DNA of 64,000 nt from Verrucomicrobiales bacterium (GCA_024636835.1 JAGXGH010000056.1:21971-85970), one strand, 5' to 3'; positions 1-9,135 are shown, counted from the first letter of the stretch. Numbers and translations: made by a program. Notes: generated by a model from the letters alone, not told the origin.

Positions 1-2
1 TC

Positions 3-416
3 GCTGGTGAAGATCGCCGTTTTCAGCCGGCGAAGGCTGAATACCAAGTCATTGGCAAGGACGGTAAAGGACGCCCTCAAGTTAACGAACGCGTACTGGT
101 GCTTTCCAGTCCTCATGTTAGTGCGCCCGTTCACTATCGCTATGCCTGGGGGCGAAACCCGATGGGCAACCTGAAACCTCGATATACCCAGGATGGCCCG
201 CCGCTGGCCACTAAGCGCAGCGATGACTGGCCGATGAACGAGGTTCCCGTCAAATTCGGTGAAGAGATCGATCGAGAGACCACGAATCAGGCCCGCCAAG
301 CCCACAAACTTTTCGATGCGGAGAGACGGGTCAACGATGCCCAACTCTTGATCGACGCTGAGCAGGAAAGCACTTCAAAGGCGATGGAGGATTGGAAGAA
401 AAAGTGGGGTCGTTAA
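3..416 (+). CDS. Sialate O-acetylesterase family protein, C-terminal part
   Basis: The open frame enters from the left edge and ends at TAA 414-416, so only the last 137 codons are present. The residues GEDRRFQPA, VLVLSSPHV and VRYAW-like HYRYAWGRNPMGNL resemble the C-terminal jelly-roll part of SASA-domain (sialate O-acetylesterase) proteins, which remove acetyl groups from glycans in the periplasm or outside the cell. The catalytic part lies off the window. The last 45 residues are charged and predicted helical. It is the first of several esterase genes or remnants here and fits the glycan-degradation context. Family is recognised by eye from the tail only; a different SGNH-fold esterase remains possible. 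Confidence 0.7.
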   Translation, partial: AGEDRRFQPAKAEYQVIGKDGKGRPQVNERVLVLSSPHVSAPVHYRYAWGRNPMGNLKPRYTQDGPPLATKRSDDWPMNEVPVKFGEEIDRETTNQARQAHKLFDAERRVNDAQLLIDAEQESTSKAMEDWKKKWGR

Positions 417-576
417 TAGGGGACACGCTGAGTTGAAGAAATAGGCATACGAGCCACATCATCGGACCATAAACGACAGGGAGATATTCCCTCGGCTATG
501 CTGAGAGGATTCTGGGGGGTTTTAGTATCGTGCAGTGTTTCAGACATACGATCCGCTACGTCGGTGACATCAAAGT

Positions 577-603
577 TGTTACCTTTTCGAGTTTTTGGGT
601 ATC
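577..603 (+). promoter_or_regulatory. Possible weak copy of the PEP-CTERM upstream element
   Basis: Directly before the sigma-factor start, these 27 bases match the PEP-CTERM upstream element (4302-4328) at 18 of 27 ungapped positions. Conserved parts are the ACCTT block and TTTT followed by GGTAT. The distance to the start codon is only 6 or 12 bases against about 55-65 in the strong copies, so it could instead be chance or a leaderless promoter. Confidence 0.25.
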
Positions 604-608
604 ATCCA

Positions 609-1133
609 ATGCATATGGGTGAATTTTCCAAGCTAATCACAGAGAGCCAACAGAAGCTGTATGGCTACATCTTCTCGTTGCTCGGCGATTCCTCTGCCAC
701 CTGGGATGTGCTTCAGGAGACCAATATTGTTCTGCTTAGGAAAAAAGGGGAGTTTCGCAAGGGCAGTAATTTCACCGCTTGGGCTTTCGCTGCCGCCCGT
801 TTCCAGACTCTCGCCTATTTGCGGGATCGCTCGCGGGAACCGGTGACCCTACTCACCCCTGAATTGATCGAGTTGTTTGCCGAGGATTCGGAGGCAGAGG
901 CAACGCGATTTGACAGCCGACTCTCAGCTCTCGGAAAATGCATTGCCCGGCTTCCCGAAAAAAGCCGTAGCCTTGTCGATCTTCACTATAACCAGCGGGT
1001 CGGAATGAAGGAAATCGCGGAGTCCCTCAATCAAACCCAAAATGCGATCAAGCAGGCTATTTTCCGAATCCGCAGGGCGCTACAGGATTGCATCGAAACC
1101 GCTGAAACATCATCAACATCCCATACCGACTAA
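609..1133 (+). CDS. ECF RNA polymerase sigma factor, Rhodopirellula/Verrucomicrobium type
   Basis: Extracytoplasmic-function sigma-70 factor of the subfamily typical of Planctomycetes and Verrucomicrobia. Region 2 is visible as FSKLITESQQKLYGYIFSLL and the FTAWAFAAARFQTLAYLRDR stretch; region 4 as SLVDLHYNQRVGMKEIAESL followed by an arginine-rich recognition helix. I start it at ATG 609 (or 615), because family members begin close to region 2; the frame stays open back to ATG 498 but that extension looks non-coding. Its TAA stop overlaps the ATG of the FecR-like gene by one base, so the two are translationally coupled and the next protein is the likely anti-sigma or signal-transducing partner. 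Target genes cannot be read from sequence. Confidence 0.88.
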   Translation: MHMGEFSKLITESQQKLYGYIFSLLGDSSATWDVLQETNIVLLRKKGEFRKGSNFTAWAFAAARFQTLAYLRDRSREPVTLLTPELIELFAEDSEAEATRFDSRLSALGKCIARLPEKSRSLVDLHYNQRVGMKEIAESLNQTQNAIKQAIFRIRRALQDCIETAETSSTSHTD

Positions 1134-2671
1134 TGCAAAACGAACATCCAGATGACTTTGTCAGCGCAATAGAACGCACCATGATGAGGATTCGTGATGG
1201 CGAGGCGAATGAGGCTGAAATCGAAGCCTTCCGCACGCTGCTTTACGAAAACCGTGAGGCGCGGCTGGCGTACCTTCGGGCGAACCAGCTCGATTGCATG
1301 CTCGGCATGGTTGATTCCGGGTTTGAAGCCAATACACTCGAACAGATCGGGGGGCGTCCTATCAGAGGAATTCGAATACCCATGGTTATTGCTGGAATGG
1401 CTGTCGCAGCAGCGGTGGTATTGCTTATGGCCATGTGGCCTGGGAACCAAAAGCAGGAATTGGGAATCACGGAACCGCCAATCGCAACTCTAACCTCCGC
1501 TCCCGATTCGGTCATCAATGGCAGAGCCCCGAACGGGACGGATATTATCGAGCCAGGCGTCTACTCATTCGGCAAAGGAGTCGCCGAGATCACCTTTGCG
1601 AAAGGCGCGCAGGTCGTTCCCGAAGGCCCTTGTTCCTTCGAGATCATCGACGCCATGACGATGTCGCTCAATCATGGAAAACTTTGGGCGTACTGTCCCG
1701 AGCAGGCGCATGGATTCGAAGTTCTATCACCCGACGGGAGGAAGATTATCGATCTTGGAACCGAATTCGGGGTCGAGGTGCAGGAAACGGGCACCATGAA
1801 CGTCCACGTTTTCGAAGGCATTATCGATGTTGTGGATGAAGAGTCCGGCAAGAAAGCTCTGGATGCCGGTCAAGCTATTAAATGGACGGCAGGCAAGAGT
1901 CCCGGGTTAGCCATTGAGGCAGACTTCGACAAGTTTGTGACCGCCAGCGACCTAACCAGGAAGCGCTTCAGGGACTATCGGACTTGGATGTCTGAACGGG
2001 ACGATATGCTCCTCCATTACCACTTTGCCAAAGCCCAAGAGGCAGTTGTTAGCAATGAGGCTGCCGCAGCAATGGAGAACACGGCCGGCAGGATTATCGG
2101 TGCGGATCTGGTCGGTGGACGTTCGCCCGTGATGCCCGCTCTGCAATTTGAAAACGCCGGCGATTCCATCGCTTTCCAGCTAGACGTCGCAAATTCGCTG
2201 CCTGGATTCACGATCGCCATGTGGGTGAAGGTGGATCGGCTCGAAAACTCCTACGCAACGCTTCTCAACTCGGAAGGGTGGGAGCCCGGCGACGTCCATT
2301 TTCAGGTCGGTCGTGACGGCAGCCTGCGTTCCGGAATCAATGGTATTAACTCTTTCGTCTGCAGCTCGGGATCCGTCCGCCCGGGGCAATGGCAATTGTT
2401 GGCAGTGACATGGGATCTCGGCAGCAAGACTCCCTTGTTTTCGGTCAATGGCCAAATTGTCTCCAGTCGACCAAATCCTCGCTATGAAAAGGGATCGGTG
2501 GATTCGAAGGTCCTCTTCGGGGAATCCAGAATCGGCACTTGGGACGGCAATAAGTACGACCAGCCCGATCGGGTTCGAGATCTAAAAGCCCGGGTCGATG
2601 AGGTCATGATTTTCCGGCGGTTGATCACCGAGGACGAGCTTACCGAAATCTACGAGAGAGGGCGCCCCTGA
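1133..2671 (+). CDS. FecR-like anti-sigma/transducer with C-terminal LamG domain
   Basis: A 512-residue membrane protein. Residues 1-80 are a cytoplasmic acidic helical segment of the kind that binds the sigma factor. One membrane helix follows at about 82-101, then a FecR domain at about 150-240 (GKLWAYC, IDLGTEFGVEV, VHVFEGIIDV), and a concanavalin-like LamG_3 domain at about 340-505 (FTIAMWVKVDR, DEVMIFRRLITEDEL). FecR proteins pass a periplasmic signal to a cognate ECF sigma factor. The LamG domain probably senses a glycan or other surface ligand; this is inference. It overlaps the sigma gene by one base. This fused architecture is common in this bacterial group and the pair may tune the neighbouring glycan-use genes. 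Confidence 0.87.
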   Translation: MQNEHPDDFVSAIERTMMRIRDGEANEAEIEAFRTLLYENREARLAYLRANQLDCMLGMVDSGFEANTLEQIGGRPIRGIRIPMVIAGMAVAAAVVLLMAMWPGNQKQELGITEPPIATLTSAPDSVINGRAPNGTDIIEPGVYSFGKGVAEITFAKGAQVVPEGPCSFEIIDAMTMSLNHGKLWAYCPEQAHGFEVLSPDGRKIIDLGTEFGVEVQETGTMNVHVFEGIIDVVDEESGKKALDAGQAIKWTAGKSPGLAIEADFDKFVTASDLTRKRFRDYRTWMSERDDMLLHYHFAKAQEAVVSNEAAAAMENTAGRIIGADLVGGRSPVMPALQFENAGDSIAFQLDVANSLPGFTIAMWVKVDRLENSYATLLNSEGWEPGDVHFQVGRDGSLRSGINGINSFVCSSGSVRPGQWQLLAVTWDLGSKTPLFSVNGQIVSSRPNPRYEKGSVDSKVLFGESRIGTWDGNKYDQPDRVRDLKARVDEVMIFRRLITEDELTEIYERGRP

Positions 2672-2684
2672 TAGGTTGGTCTTC
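2669..2684 (+). repeat. 16-bp dispersed repeat, copy 1
   Basis: TGATAGGTTGGTCTTC is found here and again exactly at 12009-12024. Both copies lie 97-147 bases before the next plus-strand coding start (sulfatase, giant secreted protein). Copy 1 overlaps the stop codon of the FecR gene. It may be part of a promoter or operator; nothing else supports that. Confidence 0.4.
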
Positions 2685-2815
2685 TACTCGCTCCCCCCGC
2701 CTTTTTTTCTTACCGAGGAGAGCCCGCAGGGGGGTATTCATCGAGCTGAGTAAAAAAGTAAATTCCTGGTATTACACCGACGGTTGCAAGTCCCTTTCCT
2801 TCGCAAAATCGCTCC

Positions 2816-4261
2816 ATGAATCCCATCCCAATCAAACTCCTCGCGCAGCCGCTGCGAATCATCACTGTCAGTTTGGCTCTGGTGTTCAGTTTGCATGCAG
2901 GCGAGGCCAACCGCCCGGCCATAGACGAGGCCAGTAGTTCCCCCAACATTCTCTTCATCTTTGCCGACGACTGGGGCTTTGGCGACCTTGGCTGTCACGG
3001 CAATCCGGTGGTGGAGACGCCCCACCTCAACATGCTGGCCAGCCAAGGCACGGACTTCCAACAATTCACGGTGGCCAGTGGAGTTTGTTCACCCAGTCGC
3101 ACGGCTCTGTTGACCGGGCACTTTCCCGCCCGCTACCGCATCAATCGTCATTTTCACCATGTGCGCCACCACATGGCCAACGGCATGCCTGATTGGTTGA
3201 GTCCCGACGCGTCGATGTTGCCACGGGTGCTCGGTAATCACGGCTACACCACCTGCCACTTTGGCAAGTGGCACTTGACCAACATCGAGATTCCGGACGC
3301 GCCCAAGCCCGACCTCTACGGCTACCAAAAGCACGCTGTATTCAACGGCCCAGGCAATCAGATCAAACCGGAACAAGTCTTTGACCAGGCCATCGAGGTG
3401 ATCCGCAACGCGGACAATCAGCCGTTTTTCATCAATCTGTGGATACACGAAACGCACACGCCCCACTATCCCAAGCCCGAGCTGATGAAGCATTACCAAG
3501 CCAAGGGACTCAGTGAGCGAGAGAGCGTGTATCCGGCGGTGGTGACGAATGCCGACCGCGAGATCGGACGGGTGCTCAAGGCGCTCGATGAGGAAGGCTT
3601 GTCCGACAACACGCTGGTGATCTTCAGCAGTGACAATGGTCCGGAGTCGGTATTGGAGAAAACCGGCAAGACCATAACCCACAAGCAAATGGATCCGGGT
3701 TTGAACACCTGGTACTCGCTCGGTTCGTCCGGAGGGCTGAGGGGTCGCAAGCGCAGCCTCCACGAGGGCGGGATCCGGGTGCCGTTATTGGTGCGTTGGC
3801 CGAAAAAGGTCGCCGCCGGGAAAGTCGACAAAGAGACTGTCATCACCGGGGTGGATTGGTTCCCGACCCTTTGCAATATTGCGGGAGCACCTTTGCCGCA
3901 GGGCTATCAGCCGGACGGTGAAGATCGCAGCCCGGCTCTGCTCAATGCATCCTCCGTCAAGAACGGGGTATCTGATGGCCTGCAACGCCGCAAGCCGATC
4001 TTCTGGTATTGGCCAACGGGCCGGGGAGGCGACAACTGGCCGCAAGCGGCCATTCGCGACGGTGACTGGAAACTGCTCAAGACCCTGGATGGCAAGCGCA
4101 CGGAGCTCTACCGCATCCCGGCGGATCGCGCCGAGGCGAACAATCTCGCGGATCAAAAACCGGAGCTGGCCAAGCAACTCGACCAACAACTCGAAGCTTG
4201 GCTCAAGCAGTTGCCAGAGAAGCCCGATCCCGCATGCTTCTCAAACTTGCGCAGCCGCTAG
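2816..4261 (+). CDS. Secreted S1-type sulfatase (arylsulfatase A-like)
   Basis: Formylglycine-dependent sulfatase that hydrolyses sulfate esters, likely on algal or host glycans. An N-terminal signal peptide (about residues 1-28) sends it out of the cytoplasm. The metal-binding DD pair is at residues 51-52 (FADDWGFGDLGC), and the formylglycine motif C-S-P-S-R begins at Cys91, followed by TALLTGHFPARY. Later blocks include HETHTPHYP, FSSDNGPE and HEGGIRVPLLVRWP. The length of 481 residues is normal. Activity needs a formylglycine-generating enzyme or anSME elsewhere in the genome, as none is in the window. It sits upstream of a PEP-CTERM gene whose promoter lies just past its stop. The exact substrate cannot be assigned. 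Confidence 0.93.
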   Translation: MNPIPIKLLAQPLRIITVSLALVFSLHAGEANRPAIDEASSSPNILFIFADDWGFGDLGCHGNPVVETPHLNMLASQGTDFQQFTVASGVCSPSRTALLTGHFPARYRINRHFHHVRHHMANGMPDWLSPDASMLPRVLGNHGYTTCHFGKWHLTNIEIPDAPKPDLYGYQKHAVFNGPGNQIKPEQVFDQAIEVIRNADNQPFFINLWIHETHTPHYPKPELMKHYQAKGLSERESVYPAVVTNADREIGRVLKALDEEGLSDNTLVIFSSDNGPESVLEKTGKTITHKQMDPGLNTWYSLGSSGGLRGRKRSLHEGGIRVPLLVRWPKKVAAGKVDKETVITGVDWFPTLCNIAGAPLPQGYQPDGEDRSPALLNASSVKNGVSDGLQRRKPIFWYWPTGRGGDNWPQAAIRDGDWKLLKTLDGKRTELYRIPADRAEANNLADQKPELAKQLDQQLEAWLKQLPEKPDPACFSNLRSR

Positions 4262-4290
4262 CCGATCCCGAAAGGCTCGGTCAGTTTTTC

Positions 4291-4332
4291 ACTCCAGTTT
4301 CGTAACCTTCCGTAACTTTTTGGTATTAGAGG
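4291..4332 (+). promoter_or_regulatory. PEP-CTERM upstream element, copy 1
   Basis: Conserved block with two GTAAC half-sites spaced exactly 10 bases apart (4302 and 4312), followed by a T run and TTGGTATTAGAGG. It starts with ACTCCAGTTT and ends 54 bases before the PEP-CTERM start at 4387. The same element occurs at 8271-8312 and 10949-10992, each time before a PEP-CTERM gene and just after a CAZyme or sulfatase stop. Helical-turn spacing suggests binding of a dimeric regulator next to a promoter. Confidence 0.7.
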
Positions 4333-4386
4333 ATAATGGTGAATTCTCAAACGCCGTTAACCCTCAGATAAATAAACACCACACCG

Positions 4387-5106
4387 ATGAAAATGACGAA
4401 AAAACTGCCCATTCGCTTCCTGTTGTCTGCCTTCGGGGCCGGCGTCATGCTATTCTTGGTTCCGCTCGCTAATGCTGCGGTTGTCGTTGCGTCTTACAAT
4501 TTCACCTCTGGATCGGCGGCGAGCAATGATAGCGAAACCAATACATCGGCCACAGGCATCACCTTCGGCTCTGGGATTTCGGGTGCAGCATTTGCCAACA
4601 ACCGACTGGAAATTGGCGGTGACGATACGACCACCGCAGGATCGGGTAACAACCTCAACGGAGAATTGACCACAGCAATTTCCGGCAATGGTTATGCAAC
4701 GTTTACCGTCACGATTCCGAGCGATGTTTCCGTCAATCTGACCAGCGTTCAGTTCGATTACGGCACCGGAGGTTCCCTCGGTGCCTTCAGGTTTGGTATC
4801 GGTGCGTTCAGTGACAAAACCGGATTCACACTAGGCGACCAATTCTATGACAGGTTTCAATCGACTGGAACTACGAGTTACCCCGCTGAGCAAACTAGTT
4901 TAGCCGGAGAAGCCGCGTTGCAAAACCTCACGAACACCTCGGTAGAATTTCGAATTTACATTGGTGACGAAAGCGGATCGCCCGATCGGATTCACTTCTT
5001 CGATAATATTAGTCTGTCGGGCGACGTGTCCGTTATCCCTGAACCGAGCTCGACATCGCTTATGGTCGGCATCCTCAGCCTTCTGATGATCCGCCGACGA
5101 CGGTAG
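4387..5106 (+). CDS. PEP-CTERM sorting domain protein
   Basis: Short exported protein of 239 residues. The signal peptide is about residues 1-31 (ends ANAA). The middle is a serine/threonine/glycine-rich beta-sandwich-like region. The C-terminus has the full sorting signal: VIPEPSSTS, a hydrophobic stretch (LMVGILSLLMI) and RRRR. In the family, exosortase cleaves at PEP and the protein becomes a surface or matrix component. No exosortase is in this window. The signal peptide closely resembles that of the PEP-CTERM protein at 8377 (KLP, FAxGxxM, PLA). A conserved upstream element at 4291-4332 probably drives it separately from the sulfatase. Confidence 0.9.
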   Translation: MKMTKKLPIRFLLSAFGAGVMLFLVPLANAAVVVASYNFTSGSAASNDSETNTSATGITFGSGISGAAFANNRLEIGGDDTTTAGSGNNLNGELTTAISGNGYATFTVTIPSDVSVNLTSVQFDYGTGGSLGAFRFGIGAFSDKTGFTLGDQFYDRFQSTGTTSYPAEQTSLAGEAALQNLTNTSVEFRIYIGDESGSPDRIHFFDNISLSGDVSVIPEPSSTSLMVGILSLLMIRRRR

Positions 5107-5295
5107 TAACCGTTTGAGGCTTCCGTAGCTTGGGTCACGAAGCCTTCCTTGTCGTAGAACTATCCTTTCCATCGCGCATGCTCATTCCATTGTGATACCG
5201 ATCTTCATTTAAAAGATGACTTTTCTCCGCGCACAAGTCGTTCTCAATCAACCCAATCCCCGTCCACTCGCGTCAGATCATTACCAAGATTGGGT

Positions 5296-6357
5296 ATGAC
5301 ACGCCACCTCTTGCTGACGCTATTCGGCATCGGTCTTCTGGCCTCGTCCATCTTGGCGGGCCCGACGCAGGAGGCGGTTGACGATTCTCTCGACCTGGGT
5401 CAACGCATGCTTCCAGTGCCTCGCAGCGCATGCTTCCAGGATCCCGGATACTTCACCTGGTGCGGGTCGATGATTCAGGGAGATGATGAGAAATACTATC
5501 TCTGTTATTCCCGCTGGCCCTACGAGAAGAAGATGAGTGGCTGGGTTACTTACTCGGAAGTCGCGCTGGCGGTAGCGGATCATCCCCTCGGGCCTTATCG
5601 CCATCACTCGGTCCTGCTTCATGGCCGCGGCAAAGGTCACTTCGACGGCACCATGATCCACAACCCCCATGTCCACAAGTTTGGCGATAAATTCTACCTC
5701 TACTACGTGGGTGCCAGCGATGCGGGCTCTTTTCGCGCCACCCGCCTCACTCAACGAATCGGCGTCGCCGTCGCGGACTCGATCCTTGGCCCCTGGCAGC
5801 GGTTTGACCAACCGCTGATCGATGTCACCCCCGATTCATTTGATGCCGCCCTTACCACCAACCCCTCCGTCACCTATTTCAAGGGCCGCTACATCATGGT
5901 CTACAAATGCCAGGGTAAGGACGGCAAGGTGTTCCATGGCGTCGCTTTTTCCGACTCACCCACCGGCCCGTTTGTGAAGCATTCCCGGCCGATTTTTACC
6001 GACCCCAGGAGCCCGTTCCCGGCAGAAGACCCTTTCCTTTTCACCTACAAGGGCAAGCTTTACACCATACTTTCCGACAACAAGGTGTTCACTGATATCA
6101 AGCAAGCTCTGTGCTTGTTCGAATCGGAAGACGGGGTGGATTGGAAACTTTCCAAGCATGCGATCATCTCCGACCGCACGATCCAGTGGGCTGACGGTAG
6201 CACTGAGAAGCTTGGCGATCTGGAGCGTCCACAGATCTTTTTCGACCGCAACGGAGAGCCAGCCGTGCTGTTTTGCGCAGCCACCCATGGCAAACGGGCC
6301 CCGGGCAACACCTTCAATATTCAAATTCCCCTCAACCCCACCTTGCTAAAGCCATAA
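5296..6357 (+). CDS. Secreted five-bladed beta-propeller glycoside hydrolase (GH43-like)
   Basis: About 353 residues with a signal peptide (MTRHLLLTLFGIGLLASSILAG). Repeated blade motifs typical of the GH43/62/117 clan follow: DEKYYLCYSRWPY, GDKFYLYYVGASD, GRYIMVYKCQGKDG, AEDPFLFTYKGKLY and ERPQIFFDRNGEPAVLFCA. I chose ATG 5296 over the upstream in-frame TTG because the hydrophobic signal begins there. Such propeller enzymes in fucose/galactose utilisation loci act on arabinosyl, xylosyl or anhydro-galactosyl ends; the precise specificity and the catalytic acids cannot be assigned by eye. It is followed 51 bases later by a GH29 fucosidase, so the two are probably co-transcribed. Confidence 0.8.
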   Translation: MTRHLLLTLFGIGLLASSILAGPTQEAVDDSLDLGQRMLPVPRSACFQDPGYFTWCGSMIQGDDEKYYLCYSRWPYEKKMSGWVTYSEVALAVADHPLGPYRHHSVLLHGRGKGHFDGTMIHNPHVHKFGDKFYLYYVGASDAGSFRATRLTQRIGVAVADSILGPWQRFDQPLIDVTPDSFDAALTTNPSVTYFKGRYIMVYKCQGKDGKVFHGVAFSDSPTGPFVKHSRPIFTDPRSPFPAEDPFLFTYKGKLYTILSDNKVFTDIKQALCLFESEDGVDWKLSKHAIISDRTIQWADGSTEKLGDLERPQIFFDRNGEPAVLFCAATHGKRAPGNTFNIQIPLNPTLLKP

Positions 6358-6408
6358 GTCTTTTGCTCCGCCGCAAATACTGAAAAGCAAATTCCTGACC
6401 CTAGAATT

Positions 6409-8187
6409 ATGACAAATCCGACTTTATCCGCCCTTCGTTGGCTTGCTCTGTGTTTGTCTTTCCTAGTCAGCATCCATGCCGAGGAACGGATGGATGAAAT
6501 GTGGGGGGAAAGCACGGTAAAGCTCAGAGCGGCTGATGCCGAAAAGGGTCAACTTTTCGACAAAGGCAACTACGCCATGTTCATCCACTGGGGGCTGTAT
6601 TCGCAGTTGGCCAACAAGGTGGATGGCAAGACCTACTACGGGATCGGGGAGTGGATCATGAATCCAAGAATGGCCAACATCCCGCCTGAGCAATACAAGA
6701 AGCTGGCGGGCGAATTCAATCCGACCCGATTCGATGTCAAGGCCATTGCGCGTCTGGCCAAGGATGCGGGGATGAAATACGTCATCATCACCAGCAAGCA
6801 CCACGACGGTTTTGCGATGTATGATTCCGCCGCCTGCGATTTCAATGTGGTGGACGCGACACCGTGGAAGATGGATCCAATGAAGGAGTTGGCGGCCGCG
6901 TGCCGTGAACTTGGGCTCGGGTTTGGGTTCTACTATTCGCACAACCAGGACTGGACCTTTCCCGGTGGCGGTGGCGGACCGAAGCTGGATGCCGAGGGCA
7001 AGCCTGCGAGCTTTGACGACTATTTTCTCAAAAAGTGCCTGCCGCAGGTCGAGGAAATCACCAGTCAATACGGGCCGATCGAGTTGGTGTGGTTCGACAC
7101 CCCGGGGCGGATGCCAAAGAAATATGCCGAGCAGTTGGTGGCGGTGGTGCGCAAGAACCAGCCCAAGGCATTGGTTTCCGGTCGTGTGGGTCACGGACTT
7201 GGCGACTACCAGTCGCTGGGAGACATGGAGGTGCCGCATCGCAATATTGAGGGGATGTGGGAAAGTGTCGATACCACCAACGACTCCTGGGCCTATGCCT
7301 GGTATGACGAATGCTGGAAGACTCCCGATGAGATTCTGCGGCGCTTGATCAGTTGCGTGGCGAGGGGTGGTACCTACATGCTCAACATCGGCCCGCGAGG
7401 GGACGGATCGGTGCCGGAACGCGCTGCACGCTCGCTGCGTGAATCGGGTGCCTGGATCCATCGCTACCCGCAGGTGGTTTATGATACGGCTTCCTCACCC
7501 TGGAAGCATGCACTCCCGTGGGGCGATGTGACGGTCAAAGGCAAGCGCCTGTTCCTTTCGGTCTTCGATTGGCCGGCGTCCGGCAAACTCTATCTGCCCG
7601 GGCTCGAGACCCGGGTGGTTTCGGCCAAATTGCTGGATGGAAAATCCGCGAGCGAGTTGACTCATGAGCGCCTTCATGGATGGACGGTTGTGGAGTTGCC
7701 GGCCCGTGCACCGGAGCGCTTGGTGTCGGTGATTGAGTTGGCGTTGGAAGCCGAGCCGGTGGTCGACACCACCTTTGGGCTCGATCCGAATGGAGCCACT
7801 ACTGTGCTTGCCGAGTTCGCTGAGGTCGCTGGTGCCAAGGGTTCGAAAAAGCACTGGATGGAGAAATTCGGCGAATGGAAGACCGCTTACCACATTCACC
7901 AATGGAAGCCCGAATCCAGCGTCACGTTCGAAGTCGAGGTGCTCGCGGCTGGCGATTACATGGTGGACCTCAACTACGCCGGAGAAGGGCGCTATGTCTG
8001 GAGTGTCGGGGTGGTCGGCGGCGAACGAATCCAAAACCAGCAGAACTCATCGGCGATATATCAAGATCACCCAATCGGTTGGCTTCGCTTCCCTCAGCCC
8101 GGAAAACACAAGGTCGAGGTCAAGTGCGTGGATGGCAATCTCGACAGTGCGAGCCTACGGGCCATCCGGTTCACACCTGTTTTCTGA
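6409..8187 (+). CDS. Alpha-L-fucosidase, GH29, secreted
   Basis: A 592-residue retaining fucosidase removing alpha-linked fucose from glycans. After a signal peptide (about 1-24) the GH29 barrel shows MFIHWGLYS, GEWIMNPRM, YVIITSKHHDGFAMY and the nucleophile motif ELVWFDTPG, with Asp230 the likely nucleophile. The VARGGTYMLNIGPRGDG block closes the barrel. A C-terminal beta-sandwich from about residue 460 (ESSVTFEVEVLAAGDYMVDL) resembles a carbohydrate-binding or accessory domain. It lies between a GH43-like gene and a PEP-CTERM gene, and is one of three GH29 genes in this locus, consistent with a fucose-rich substrate such as a fucoidan or fucosylated mucin-like glycan. Confidence 0.93.
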   Translation: MTNPTLSALRWLALCLSFLVSIHAEERMDEMWGESTVKLRAADAEKGQLFDKGNYAMFIHWGLYSQLANKVDGKTYYGIGEWIMNPRMANIPPEQYKKLAGEFNPTRFDVKAIARLAKDAGMKYVIITSKHHDGFAMYDSAACDFNVVDATPWKMDPMKELAAACRELGLGFGFYYSHNQDWTFPGGGGGPKLDAEGKPASFDDYFLKKCLPQVEEITSQYGPIELVWFDTPGRMPKKYAEQLVAVVRKNQPKALVSGRVGHGLGDYQSLGDMEVPHRNIEGMWESVDTTNDSWAYAWYDECWKTPDEILRRLISCVARGGTYMLNIGPRGDGSVPERAARSLRESGAWIHRYPQVVYDTASSPWKHALPWGDVTVKGKRLFLSVFDWPASGKLYLPGLETRVVSAKLLDGKSASELTHERLHGWTVVELPARAPERLVSVIELALEAEPVVDTTFGLDPNGATTVLAEFAEVAGAKGSKKHWMEKFGEWKTAYHIHQWKPESSVTFEVEVLAAGDYMVDLNYAGEGRYVWSVGVVGGERIQNQQNSSAIYQDHPIGWLRFPQPGKHKVEVKCVDGNLDSASLRAIRFTPVF

Positions 8188-8270
8188 TGAGTTTCCAGCG
8201 AACTCTTTGCCTGATGGGGAGGCCTGGAAACTTTCCAAGGGTAAGGAAATGAGACAGCCCCAAAAAACTT

Positions 8271-8312
8271 ACTCCCATTTCGTAACCTTCCGTGACCTTT
8301 TGGTATTAGAGG
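8271..8312 (+). promoter_or_regulatory. PEP-CTERM upstream element, copy 2
   Basis: Second copy of the element described at 4291: ACTCCCATTT, then GTAACCTTCC, GTGACC (one change from GTAAC) and TTTGGTATTAGAGGG, followed by TGGCAAT, which is shared with copy 3. It lies 84 bases past the fucosidase stop and 65 bases before the probable start at 8377. Confidence 0.7.
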
Positions 8313-8376
8313 GTGGCAATGATCCGCATTGAGGGCTCAAACGCCTAAAAACCTCGTAAGTATGAGCACCAAGTCC

Positions 8377-9135
8377 ATGAAAACAACCAACAAACTGCCC
8401 TTTCAACTTTCGTTCGTTGCTTTTGGGGTGGGCGCCATGCTGTCCTTTGCTCCGCTCGCAAAGGCCGCGGTGATCACTTGGGGCAGCGCAACCGACGTTG
8501 TCAGCACCCTCGATGTCTCTACCAACGGAACGACTGTAGAAGCGTTTAACATTGGTTACGAGTACACTGGCGCTATAGTTCCCACGCCCCCTGCACTCTC
8601 AACGGTGACAGTGAACTCGGTGATATTTGCGGCACTAGCTGGACCTTCCCCCCTGACAGAGACCAATGGCGGCGCCTACGGCTTTCTGGCGGGTAAAACC
8701 ACGGGGAACACCGATTATAACTCGCTTCTGAATTCGGCTGCTTATGGTGGTGGAACCGGCACCGTCGATATGACCCTCGGAGGAGGAAACCTGGTAAATG
8801 GGCAGCAGTACGAGATTCAGCTCTGGTATGTCGATGTAAGAACAGAGGGTGTTGATACACGCGCCATGATATTTGGCGACGGAGAGATCACTGAAAGTTC
8901 CGTTAGTGTTTCAAGCGGAATCTTCGGTCCCAGCGGGACGCTCGGGCAGTATACCATAGGGACATTCACCGCCGACGGAATCAATCAGACCCTGAGCCTA
9001 ACCCCCGGCGTAGCGCCCAACGCTTTTGGTAACTCCCAATTAAACGCCTACCAGATCCGCGCCGTTCCCGAGCCATCGGCTGCATCCCTTGTTGGTCTTT
9101 GCGGTCTCGCATTGATTCTGCGCAGACGTAGGTAG
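8377..9135 (+). CDS. PEP-CTERM sorting domain protein
   Basis: Exported protein of about 252 residues. The open frame reaches back to ATG 8329 and ATG 8362, but the signal peptide MKTTNKLPFQLSFVAFG begins at ATG 8377 and matches that of the PEP-CTERM protein at 4387, which decides the start. The body is rich in Gly, Ser, Thr and Asn with strand-like stretches (FTADGINQTLSLTPG). The tail is AVPEPSAAS, a hydrophobic segment (LVGLCGLALIL) and RRRR, the exosortase sorting signal. Its promoter is probably the element at 8271-8312 and transcription ends at the terminator at 9164. Function beyond surface or matrix attachment is unknown. Confidence 0.88.
   Translation: MKTTNKLPFQLSFVAFGVGAMLSFAPLAKAAVITWGSATDVVSTLDVSTNGTTVEAFNIGYEYTGAIVPTPPALSTVTVNSVIFAALAGPSPLTETNGGAYGFLAGKTTGNTDYNSLLNSAAYGGGTGTVDMTLGGGNLVNGQQYEIQLWYVDVRTEGVDTRAMIFGDGEITESSVSVSSGIFGPSGTLGQYTIGTFTADGINQTLSLTPGVAPNAFGNSQLNAYQIRAVPEPSAASLVGLCGLALILRRRR

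Noticed and set aside
3089..3763. 224-codon minus-strand open frame
   Set aside because: Antisense to the sulfatase with no recognisable motif.
6463..7461. 332-codon minus-strand open frame
   Set aside because: Antisense shadow of the GH29 fucosidase; His- and Pro-rich translation without domain character.
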